Shown piece after piece: positions 55,401 to 63,436 of a stretch of 64,000 nt of DNA. How positions within the stretch are numbered: the stretch's first letter is position 1; each line of letters opens with the position of its first letter. The stretch is from Hungatella hathewayi (GTDB lineage: Bacteria > Bacillota > Clostridia > Lachnospirales > Lachnospiraceae), in the NCBI GenBank assembly GCA_025149285.1, contig CP102274.1:6614489-6678488 (forward strand), given 5' to 3'. Under the pieces are notes generated by a model. It was not told the DNA's origin and did no database searches. It saw only the letters and a list, made by a program, of their open reading frames with translations. Made by a program: the position numbers and the translations under genes.

Positions 55401-56477
55401 ATGAAGATAAAAAGACAAGGCAAGATGCCCAAAGAAGATCTGATGCGCAATATTGTCGTCACATCGGTTTTTCTGCTTTTAGCCACCATCTGCTCCACCC
55501 TGTTTCTCTTTATCGGCGGGAACAGAACCAACGTGGGGATCGTATTCATGCTGGCGGTCATGCTGACGGCGCGTTACACAGATGGGTATGTACCGGGAAT
55601 CATCGCTTCTGTCATCGGCGTCATCTGTGTAAACTATGTGTTTACGTATCCGTTTATGGAGCTGGATTTTACGCTGGATGGCTATCCGGTAACCTTCATT
55701 GCCATGCTTTTGATCTCCGGTATTACAAGCACGACCACCACTCATTTAAAAGAGCAGAACCACATCCTGATGGAGGCTGAAAAAGAGACGATGCGGGCCA
55801 ATTTGCTGAGAGCCGTCTCCCACGATTTGCGGACTCCGCTGACAGGCATCATCGGCGCCAGCAGCGCCTATCTGGAAAACAGGGATCATATGTCAGAGAC
55901 CGAAAAGACTGCCATGGTATCCAACATCAACGAGGATGCCAACTGGCTCCTCAACATGGTGGAGAATCTGCTCAGCGTCACCAGGATCCGCGATTCCGAG
56001 ACTCAGGTGACGAAATCCTCAGAGCCCCTGGAAGAAGTGGCCTCTGAGGCGGTACAGCGCTTCCACAAGCGGCTTCCCGATACCGTTGTTCACGTTACGG
56101 TACCGGATGAATTTATCATGGTGCCCATGGATGCCACCCTGATCGAACAGGTCATTATAAACCTGCTGGAAAATGCAGTCTACCACTCGCATACGGATGA
56201 GCCCATCGATTTGACCGTCACCGTCCACGACGGTCTGGCCTGGTTCGATATCACGGATCACGGCATCGGTATTCCGCCGGAACGGCTGGACACCCTGTTT
56301 GACGGCTATACCCCCTCCCCGAACAGCAGCGGAGATTCCCACAAAGGAATGGGAATCGGACTGTCAATCTGTAAAACTATTATTACCGCTCATGGCGGCA
56401 CCATCACGGCCGCCAATGGAAAACATGGAGCCCGGTTCACATTTACGTTACCGTTAGGAGAAGATACATATGAGTAA
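55401..56477 (+). CDS. KdpD-like sensor histidine kinase lacking the N-terminal KdpD and USP domains
   Basis: 358 residues. About three or four membrane helices of the KdpD DUF4118 domain (20-115) are followed by HisKA (LLRAVSHDLRTPLTGIIGAS) and an ATPase domain (LLENAVYHS, GIGLSICKTII). Full KdpD proteins have another 400 residues at the N-terminus, which are absent. No kdpFABC genes are in the window. It overlaps its regulator by eight bases. Confidence 0.9.
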   Translation: MKIKRQGKMPKEDLMRNIVVTSVFLLLATICSTLFLFIGGNRTNVGIVFMLAVMLTARYTDGYVPGIIASVIGVICVNYVFTYPFMELDFTLDGYPVTFIAMLLISGITSTTTTHLKEQNHILMEAEKETMRANLLRAVSHDLRTPLTGIIGASSAYLENRDHMSETEKTAMVSNINEDANWLLNMVENLLSVTRIRDSETQVTKSSEPLEEVASEAVQRFHKRLPDTVVHVTVPDEFIMVPMDATLIEQVIINLLENAVYHSHTDEPIDLTVTVHDGLAWFDITDHGIGIPPERLDTLFDGYTPSPNSSGDSHKGMGIGLSICKTIITAHGGTITAANGKHGARFTFTLPLGEDTYE

Positions 56478-57180
56478 GTTAACGATCGTTATCATCGAAG
56501 ATGAGAAAAACATTCTGAGTTTTATCGAAGCGGCGCTGGAGACTCATGATTACAAGGTACTCACCGCAGTCAGCGGAAAAGAGGGCCTTTCACTGATCAA
56601 CGCCTGCTGCCCGGATATGATTCTCCTGGATCTGGGACTGCCTGATTTAGACGGGATTGACATCATCAAAAATGTGCGCAGCTGGTCCAGCATCCCGATC
56701 ATTGTCATCTCTGCCAGGACTCAGGAGCAGGAAAAGGTGGCTGCACTGGATTTCGGCGCCGACGACTATATTACAAAGCCCTTCGGTACCAGCGAGCTCA
56801 TGGCCCGCATCCGCACCGCACTCCGCCACGGCAAGCCGACCGTCAGCACCGGAGACGGGAAACTCATTCAGCCGCCGTACCGCAGCGGAGATCTGGTCAT
56901 CGATTTTGACAAACGTCTCGTCATGCTTAAAGATAAGGAGATCCACTTAACCCAGATCGAATACAAGCTGGTATCCCTTCTGGCCGAACAGTCCGGAAAA
57001 GTCCTTACCTACGATTATATCATCAGCAGAATCTGGGGTCCCTACGCAGACAGCAACAACCAGATCCTGCGGGTCAATATGGCACATATCCGGAGAAAGC
57101 TGGAACTCAATCCGGCAGAACCTCAGTATATTTATACGGAAATCGGAGTCGGATACAGAATGCGGGAAAGCGAAACTTAA
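56470..57180 (+). CDS. KdpE-like OmpR-family response regulator
   Basis: 236 residues: receiver with IEDE at 9-12 and phospho-acceptor Asp54 in LLDLGLPDLDG, winged helix ending in YIYTEIGVGYRM. It works with the kinase just upstream. The target is unknown; a role in potassium balance is inferred from family only, and the D-Ala-D-Ala carboxypeptidase and TRIC genes lie upstream. Its stop codon overlaps the stop of the convergent exonuclease gene. Confidence 0.92.
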   Translation: MSKLTIVIIEDEKNILSFIEAALETHDYKVLTAVSGKEGLSLINACCPDMILLDLGLPDLDGIDIIKNVRSWSSIPIIVISARTQEQEKVAALDFGADDYITKPFGTSELMARIRTALRHGKPTVSTGDGKLIQPPYRSGDLVIDFDKRLVMLKDKEIHLTQIEYKLVSLLAEQSGKVLTYDYIISRIWGPYADSNNQILRVNMAHIRRKLELNPAEPQYIYTEIGVGYRMRESET

Positions 57181-58169
57181 TCGCTTCCCCGCATTTTCAT
57201 ATTTGTTTTCTGTTTTCTGTGCTTCGTCTTTTCCACGCGCTTCTTCTTTGCTTCTTCCTTCTTTTCGCTGATCTGCCGCGCGCCTTCCTCGTCAACCAGC
57301 TTCATGGTCTTAACGGCGTAGATTCGTCCGTCGTCACTGCGCTTCATGCGTATTTTACCCTTTAAATATCCATGCTCCGGGCAGATTCCCAGAGCAAAGT
57401 AAAACTTCTGATTCACAGAAAACCACCGTACCTTCTTTCTGAGCATGCGGTTGCAGCGGTAACAGATTAAGTCGGTGACCGTCTTGTCCGCGATAGCCTC
57501 CTCCTTCGTCTCAAAGGCTCTGGAAATGTATTTGGAGTATCCGGGAAAGACCAGATAGACCTCCTCCTCCTTACTCTCCGGCAGCCGGTAATAATCGGTT
57601 GACCAGTATTCCAGCACCCGCTCAAAGTCCATGGCCGCCATGACCCGGCCGGTATAATGGGCATCGTCAAGGGCCCGGTGAAATGGACGGTCCTCCCTGA
57701 TCCCCAGTTCTTCTACCGTGATATCCAGCGACTGTTTCTGTTTTCCGTCTCCCTGAAGAAGGCTGTAGAGCTTCTGAACATCGTAATAGAGAAGAGGCTT
57801 GTCAAAGGGGATCTCCACCCCGTAATACACCATATTTCTCTGCAGCTCCGTTAAGTCCATACTCCCCCAGGTACAAAATATGCAGTCGTCTCCACACCAT
57901 TCCAGAAAGTCCCTGATTACAGTCTCAAATGTCTCTCCGTTTCGCTCCAGCTCAGCCATATCCATATGGGTGACCTCAGAGATCCGGTAATGCATCTGTG
58001 GATATACCCGCGGCCTGATCAGACGGCGGAACTCCCCGATCTCCTTCCGTTCTTCATCCAGACGAACCGCTCCGATTTCTATTATTTCAAAAGGAAAATG
58101 GTCAATCGTCCCCTCTTTTCCGTCGGGGCTCTGATTCCATTCCAAATCCAGTACTATATAATTCTTCAT
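57177..58169 (-). CDS. DEDDh-type 3'-5' exonuclease with a C-terminal zinc knuckle
   Basis: 330 residues. Exonuclease motifs: YIVLDLEWNQ (Exo I, D and E), TWGSMDLTELQRN (Exo II Asp) and FHRALDDAHYTGRV (Exo III, H and D). This is the KapD/ERI-1-like branch acting on RNA or DNA ends. The C-terminal part has CYRCNRML...GICPEHGYL, a CxxC...CxxH possible zinc site, and a very basic tail (EEAKKKRVEKTKHRKQK). The start ATG has AAGGAG upstream. Confidence 0.88.
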   Translation of the reverse strand: MKNYIVLDLEWNQSPDGKEGTIDHFPFEIIEIGAVRLDEERKEIGEFRRLIRPRVYPQMHYRISEVTHMDMAELERNGETFETVIRDFLEWCGDDCIFCTWGSMDLTELQRNMVYYGVEIPFDKPLLYYDVQKLYSLLQGDGKQKQSLDITVEELGIREDRPFHRALDDAHYTGRVMAAMDFERVLEYWSTDYYRLPESKEEEVYLVFPGYSKYISRAFETKEEAIADKTVTDLICYRCNRMLRKKVRWFSVNQKFYFALGICPEHGYLKGKIRMKRSDDGRIYAVKTMKLVDEEGARQISEKKEEAKKKRVEKTKHRKQKTNMKMRGSD

Positions 58170-58326
58170 AAAAGTCTCCTTTGTGCTATTATATGATAGT
58201 TTCTCTGTTCATACAAGTTCATGCCTCCTATTTTGGACAATTATTTTTCTAAAAATCTCAATCAAAATCCATTAGTTTTTAGTAATTGTATTTACAATAT
58301 GAATTTTCTGTGAAAAAAGCATAAAA

Positions 58327-58353
58327 TTAGCACTCTCTTATTGACAGTGCTAA
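58327..58353. promoter_or_regulatory. CIRCE element (HrcA operator)
   Basis: TTAGCACTC-N9-CAGTGCTAA matches the CIRCE consensus TTAGCACTC-N9-GAGTGCTAA with a single mismatch. It overlaps the -35 box of the hsp20 promoter, so HrcA should repress it. Confidence 0.95.
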
Positions 58354-58369
58354 TAAATCGTGTTATAAC
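58341..58369 (+). promoter_or_regulatory. sigma-70 promoter of hsp20
   Basis: TTGACA (inside the CIRCE spacer and arm) and TATAAC with a 17-base spacer; the leader is about 110 bases. Confidence 0.85.
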
Positions 58370-58423
58370 ATAGTTGTAACAAAAAAGAAGCACCACAAGG
58401 AAAAGGTGGCCGACTTTAAACCA

Positions 58424-58457
58424 TATATGTGCTGCCGACAAGGTGTCAACACATATA
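58424..58457 (+). promoter_or_regulatory. stem-loop in the hsp20 5' leader
   Basis: TATATGTG pairs perfectly with CACATATA, enclosing a second stem GACA-AGG-TGTC. It ends 14 bases before the AGGAGG ribosome site and does not cover it directly, so it is not a classical ROSE-type thermometer, but could fold with it. Confidence 0.5.
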
Positions 58458-58484
58458 AGAAATTCAAGTTAGGAGGAATGACTT

Positions 58485-58913
58485 ATGATGATGCCTAGTA
58501 TTTTTGGAGAAAACTTATTTGACGACTTTATGGAAGATGCTTTCAAGAGCCCGATTTTCGGGAAACGGGAAAAGAATCTGATGAAGACCGATATCAGAGA
58601 GAATGACAATGGTTATGAACTCGATATGGATCTGCCCGGATTTAAGAAAGATGAGATCACCGTTAATCTTCGTGACGGCTATGTAACCATCTCCGCCGAA
58701 CGCGGTATGGAACGAAACGAAAAAGACGAGAAGACCGGCAAGTTCGTTCGCCAGGAGCGTTACAGCGGTTCTTGCCAGAGAAGCTTTTACGTGGGCGAGG
58801 ATGTGAAACAGGAAGATATGAAGGCCCGCTTTGAAGACGGTATCCTGCATCTGGAGTTTCCGAAAGCTTCGCCAAAGCAGGTTGAGGAATCTCATCGCAT
58901 CTTAATTGAATAA
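58485..58913 (+). CDS. Hsp20/alpha-crystallin small heat-shock protein
   Basis: 142 residues. The alpha-crystallin domain (about 38-135) has YELDMDLPGFKKDEITVNLR and YSGSCQRSFYVGEDV, and ends DGILHLEFPK; the C-terminal Ile-x-Ile anchor is HRILIE. It binds unfolding proteins without ATP. Control by CIRCE/HrcA is directly visible upstream. AGGAGG ribosome site. Confidence 0.95.
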   Translation: MMMPSIFGENLFDDFMEDAFKSPIFGKREKNLMKTDIRENDNGYELDMDLPGFKKDEITVNLRDGYVTISAERGMERNEKDEKTGKFVRQERYSGSCQRSFYVGEDVKQEDMKARFEDGILHLEFPKASPKQVEESHRILIE

Positions 58914-58950
58914 CCGATAAATCCCGGAACGAAACAGTCCTCTGTTCCGG

Positions 58951-58990
58951 AACAGGGCGGGCCGCATCACTACGGTCCGCCCTGTTTTAT
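58951..58990 (+). terminator. intrinsic terminator of hsp20
   Basis: AACAGGGCGG.CCG pairs with CGG.CCGCCCTGTT followed by TTAT; a smaller hairpin CGGAAC...GTTCCG (58925-58949) precedes it. Confidence 0.85.
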
Positions 58991-59033
58991 CCAATTACCT
59001 CTATCCCCATATTCAGCTTAAAGGAGAATTATT

Positions 59034-59630
59034 ATGATCTGGAAAGAAATGAAACGCTCATACCTTGTTATATCCATCTGCGCCGCGTTCCTGGGCCTTC
59101 TGCTGCTTTTACTGCCCGGCCCCACCCTGGCGACGGCCGGCATCTGCACCGGCGTCTGCTTTATCGTCTACGGCGTCACAAAGCTGGTTGAAATCACCCG
59201 GTTTAAAAGTTTCTTCGGTAAGTACTGGCTGCACTGCCTGCTGGCTCTTTTCCCCATCGTATTCGGGGTTATTTTCCTTTTTAAACCGCTGGCCGCGACT
59301 TCCATTCTTCCATTCATCCTGGGCGTCTTTCTGGCTGTCTATGGAATTATGGGACTGAAAACCTCGATGAAGCTTAAAAGGTTTGGTCTGGATTCCTGGT
59401 GGTTTCATTTGATTACTGCTGTCATCACGATCCTTTTAGGCGCCCTCTCCATCTTCAATCCCTTTGCCACGGCTGCCGCCATGGTCATGATGATGGGCGC
59501 CATCTTATTCACACTGGGTGTCTTCCATGTGGTGCAGTACTTCGTAGCTTCACACCGCTTTAAAAAGGCCGGAAGACAGATATCCGAGCTGGAAAAGGAA
59601 TGGGATTCCTTTGACTGGTTCTGGTTTTAA
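59034..59630 (+). CDS. DUF308/HdeD-like membrane protein
   Basis: 198 residues with about six membrane helices in three hairpins; repeated Gly-rich segments such as GICTGVCFIVYGVTKL, FILGVFLAVYGIMGL and MGAILFTLGVFHV follow the DUF308 pattern. The family includes acid-stress protein HdeD, but the molecular function is unknown. AAAGGAG ribosome site. Its stop is two bases from the stop of the convergent giant signalling gene, with no terminator between. Confidence 0.85.
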   Translation: MIWKEMKRSYLVISICAAFLGLLLLLLPGPTLATAGICTGVCFIVYGVTKLVEITRFKSFFGKYWLHCLLALFPIVFGVIFLFKPLAATSILPFILGVFLAVYGIMGLKTSMKLKRFGLDSWWFHLITAVITILLGALSIFNPFATAAAMVMMMGAILFTLGVFHVVQYFVASHRFKKAGRQISELEKEWDSFDWFWF

Positions 59631-59632
59631 GC

Positions 59633-62600
59633 CTATATCAAAAACTGCTCTGCATCCACGGGCTTGCTGTAATAAAAGCCCTGGATGGTAGTGCAGCCGT
59701 ACTCTTTTAAAAGATCCAGCTGTTCCTTTGTCTCTACCCCTTCCGCCACACAGTCTACATGAAGTCTGCGGCACATCTCAATGATGCATCTCACAATGAT
59801 CTGATTTTTCTCGTTCTCCACCAGATTTTCAACCAGCGACTTATCCAGCTTTACCTCGTCAAAATGCATGATTGAAAGAATGGACATATTGGCATAATCT
59901 GCACCGAAATCATCCAGAGAAATACGGAATCCTGCCTTCCGGAGCTTCGATCCGATGGATTCCATCACCTTATGCTCCATATCCCCGATTCTCTCCGTGA
60001 TCTCGATCATCACCATGTCACAGGGAACGTCATATTTACTCTGAATCTCCGTGAGCATCTGGAATAAATCGCTCTCCAGCAGAGTGATCCGTGAGAAATT
60101 AACGGATACGGGGATCAATGGTTTCCCTTCTGCTTTCCATCTGGAAAGGAGCCGGAACACCTCCTCCAGCATATAAAAATCAAGGTACCGGATCAGCTTC
60201 ATCTTTTCCAGGAGCGATACAAATTTCACCGGAGACTGAAGATCACGGCCAGGTGCCTGGTAGCGCGACAGCGCTTCCACGGAATGCACGGTTCCCGTCT
60301 CCGGATCAAACTTGGGCTGGAGATAAAGCCTGTAGTAGCCCTGTTCCACATCATGGACTAAAAGCTTCAAACCTTCCGGGGAATAATGCTTGCGTACTTC
60401 ATCGCTGTTTTTATAGTAAATCTGTTTGTTCACCAGCATCAGTTCTTCCGCATGATGCAGAAGTACATCGAAATCGGTCAGGTGCTCCACCCATGTGGTT
60501 CCTAAGGATACTCCGCTGGGAGTCCTCGAATCCAGCTCTATCCCCATATTTTTCACAAGCTTCATAAAGTTCTCATACGCCATGTTCATGGCAACAATGA
60601 CAAATTCATCCCCGCTCAGCCGGAAAATATCACCTTCCGGAAAGCTGGACCGCATAATCCGGGTTACCTCTATGATCGTCTCGTCTCCCCTGGAATGCCC
60701 GAAATCCTGATTGAGCTGTTTTAAGCCATTGATATCTGCGGTAATAATCCCACAGGGCGCTCCACATTTTTTCTCTATCTCACTCTGATAACGTACAAAA
60801 CTGCTTCTGTTCAACAGGCCGCTTAAGGTATCATGGCCGGCCTCAAACTCCAGCCGTTCATAAAGACGTCTCTTCTTAATCTCATTTGCAATATTATAGG
60901 CAATGGTATCCAGCAGCCGGATGGTGTCCTGGTTAATGTTCGGATTATCCACCCCGATATATCCCGAAAAAGCCGTTTCATCTTCAAACGGTACTGCAAA
61001 CAGGCTGTGAGCCCTGCGCCTCTTCAGGAACTGATATTCACTGGGATATGTGTACTTTAATTCTTCCACCCTTGAGATAATCAGGTGCTGCTTTCTGTTA
61101 AAGGTTTCAAAAATGTAAGGAATGGCGTCAAGCGCAATATTCTGCAGAGAATCTTTCTGAGAAGGAATCCCTTCCCTGCACCATTCATAGGTGTTATGGG
61201 CATATCCGCGTTCACGGTCAATCTCAATAATATAAGACCGGCATCCATCGTAGAAGCGTGTGATCAGTTCCAGTATACGGGTAATTCCCGACTCCAGGTC
61301 CTCCGCACTGTTCAGCGTCCGCAGACTCTCAAGCATTACTGTCTCCATGTGGTATTTGTCGGTTGTGGTATAATCACCGATCAGATGATTTCCCACATCC
61401 ACGGCAATCTCCATACGTACCGGCCGGCCATTCCATTCCACTAGCTTATCCTTCACAATGAAGTACTTCTTCAGATATGGGTTCTCATATTCCCACGTGA
61501 TAAAGCTCTCTTTCACAAGCTTTGCATTATTGCAGAATGGACACGGGGTATTTCTTCCCTGCAGCATCTGGTAGCACTTCTTTTTTTCAAAGTCCTCCAG
61601 CTTCATGCCGATCTGTTCACGCCCCACCCGATTGACATAAAGCAGCGTGTAATCCTGAATATCACTGATATAAACAATCTCCTCCAATTCATCGAGAAGC
61701 CACTCCCGGTTCACATACTGCATGGGTACGACCCGGGATATCTTATCACCGAATACGCTGTAGCAGGATTTTCCGGACTGTTTGGCATAGCGCAGGGCAG
61801 TATCTGCCTTCACATACAGCTCCTGAAATCTGCTGCCATGGCGCGGGCTGAAGGCGATACCGATGGAATTGGTGACCACAACCTGGTTTTCCCCTTCCTG
61901 CTGAATAGTCTGGAGCTCTCTGGCTACGATCTGAGCCTTATGGCAGACTGCGTCCTCACCCGGAATATGAAACATGAAAATCAGAAACTCATCTCCGCCG
62001 AGACGCCCTACTATGGCATCCTCATCAAAAATATCTCTCAGTTTATACGCAATACCTGCCAGAACCTTGTCTCCGTACATATGTCCGAAGGTATCATTGA
62101 CCATTTTAAAATTATCAACATCGATGATGAGAAGCGCACTTTCTTCCGGGCCGTTCTCCTTTAACAGGTAGTTGATCTCCTGAAGGCAGGCCGCACGGTT
62201 GAGAAGACCGGTCAGGGGGTCGATTCGGGACTGGCGGAGCAGTTCCAGTTCTTTCCGCTTCTTCTCCTCGATGTTCTTCACATTAACGAAGCCCATCAGA
62301 TGTCCCCCGGACTCAATTAGATAGATGGTGGTATTGCACCAGATCATCTCGTTGTTGGCATTTAAGCTGCGGTATTCACACTCTGCCTCCTGATGGCCAT
62401 TTTCAAACCGCCTGCGCAGAACATCGGGATTCATCTCCTGCAAAAAGATAAAACGATCCTCTGTGTGGATATTCTTTTCTGCCCAGCGCTTTAAAAACTG
62501 GGTATATCTGCAGTTGACAGACAGACCTACCGAGGCCAGCATGTCCTTATTGTTCTCGATAATTTTTTCAATGATCCTGTCATTGTCAATATCGATTTCA

Positions 62601-63385
62601 TAGGAAGCCAGTGCATCTACCACCAGTGCCTGGCGGTACTTCTCTTCCTGCTGGTATCTCTCCTGCTCCATCTGCTCTCTGCTGATATCCTCGGCAACTC
62701 CTATGGCGATGTGATCCGCCCCGTCTCCGCTGCGCAGCACCGTATGGGTAACCCGGAACCAGCGTTGTCCTCCGTCATTACGCCTGATGTGCAGGAGAGC
62801 GCAGGCCATGGGATTCCCCGCCTTCAAATCGAGGAACATCTGCCGAAGGGCGGGCAGGCTCTCCGGATCCACGCACTTATCCTTTACCATCTTTTTGCTG
62901 AAGTCCGTAATCTTCCCGGACGGTGCAAAAGGTAACCTTCTGTCGCCCTGCAGATAAGCGCAGTCTTCATCCAGATGGTATTCCCATATAATATTGCTGC
63001 ACCGGGAAAGCGCGATCTTATACCTCTGCAGATTTAAAGAAAGCTCCTGTTCCAAATTCCGTCTTTCCGTGTCCCCGTTCTTTTGGAGTATAACAGTGAT
63101 TTCCGGCGCAGCCTGTTCCCGGCCGGAATCAAGCAGCTGAACTGTCAGACGGTATTCTTCTGATCCTCTGGAAAAAAGCAGCTCGCCATACCCTTTGTCC
63201 GGCGTACCATTCAGCCGTTGTCCCGCAATATCCCAGATAACTTCTGAAAGATCTCTGCCAGAACACCCGGACACAGGGTAATCCAGAAATTTCTGCATCT
63301 CTTCATGTACATATCTCACCTTTTGCGCTGAATCTGCCACTATGACGATCAGTGGCAAATCAGGCTGCAAGCTGTTTTGCGGCAT
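59633..63385 (-). CDS. giant signalling protein: PAS - PAS - PAS - GGDEF - PAS - GAF - GGDEF-like - EAL
   Basis: 1250 residues, soluble. Three PAS-like domains (about 1-115, 120-245 and 255-375), GGDEF 1 (about 385-550, RLGGDEF intact, no RxxD inhibitory site), a PAS-like domain with CYQMLQGRNTPCPFC (about 565-685), a GAF-like domain (about 695-850), a second GGDEF with RLSGDEF (about 860-1000; first Gly replaced by Ser), and an EAL phosphodiesterase domain (about 1005-1250) with VEALSRYQ, LDDFGADYANMS, KLDKS and EGVET intact. Making and breaking c-di-GMP in one protein is therefore possible. AGGAGG-like site GGGAGG upstream. The preceding gene on the strand is a cell-wall-binding protein. 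Confidence 0.92.
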   Translation of the reverse strand: MPQNSLQPDLPLIVIVADSAQKVRYVHEEMQKFLDYPVSGCSGRDLSEVIWDIAGQRLNGTPDKGYGELLFSRGSEEYRLTVQLLDSGREQAAPEITVILQKNGDTERRNLEQELSLNLQRYKIALSRCSNIIWEYHLDEDCAYLQGDRRLPFAPSGKITDFSKKMVKDKCVDPESLPALRQMFLDLKAGNPMACALLHIRRNDGGQRWFRVTHTVLRSGDGADHIAIGVAEDISREQMEQERYQQEEKYRQALVVDALASYEIDIDNDRIIEKIIENNKDMLASVGLSVNCRYTQFLKRWAEKNIHTEDRFIFLQEMNPDVLRRRFENGHQEAECEYRSLNANNEMIWCNTTIYLIESGGHLMGFVNVKNIEEKKRKELELLRQSRIDPLTGLLNRAACLQEINYLLKENGPEESALLIIDVDNFKMVNDTFGHMYGDKVLAGIAYKLRDIFDEDAIVGRLGGDEFLIFMFHIPGEDAVCHKAQIVARELQTIQQEGENQVVVTNSIGIAFSPRHGSRFQELYVKADTALRYAKQSGKSCYSVFGDKISRVVPMQYVNREWLLDELEEIVYISDIQDYTLLYVNRVGREQIGMKLEDFEKKKCYQMLQGRNTPCPFCNNAKLVKESFITWEYENPYLKKYFIVKDKLVEWNGRPVRMEIAVDVGNHLIGDYTTTDKYHMETVMLESLRTLNSAEDLESGITRILELITRFYDGCRSYIIEIDRERGYAHNTYEWCREGIPSQKDSLQNIALDAIPYIFETFNRKQHLIISRVEELKYTYPSEYQFLKRRRAHSLFAVPFEDETAFSGYIGVDNPNINQDTIRLLDTIAYNIANEIKKRRLYERLEFEAGHDTLSGLLNRSSFVRYQSEIEKKCGAPCGIITADINGLKQLNQDFGHSRGDETIIEVTRIMRSSFPEGDIFRLSGDEFVIVAMNMAYENFMKLVKNMGIELDSRTPSGVSLGTTWVEHLTDFDVLLHHAEELMLVNKQIYYKNSDEVRKHYSPEGLKLLVHDVEQGYYRLYLQPKFDPETGTVHSVEALSRYQAPGRDLQSPVKFVSLLEKMKLIRYLDFYMLEEVFRLLSRWKAEGKPLIPVSVNFSRITLLESDLFQMLTEIQSKYDVPCDMVMIEITERIGDMEHKVMESIGSKLRKAGFRISLDDFGADYANMSILSIMHFDEVKLDKSLVENLVENEKNQIIVRCIIEMCRRLHVDCVAEGVETKEQLDLLKEYGCTTIQGFYYSKPVDAEQFLI

Positions 63386-63436
63386 ATTGAATTACCTCCC
63401 AAGAACAGGCATCGTTCTTCCTTTCCTGTATCTGTA

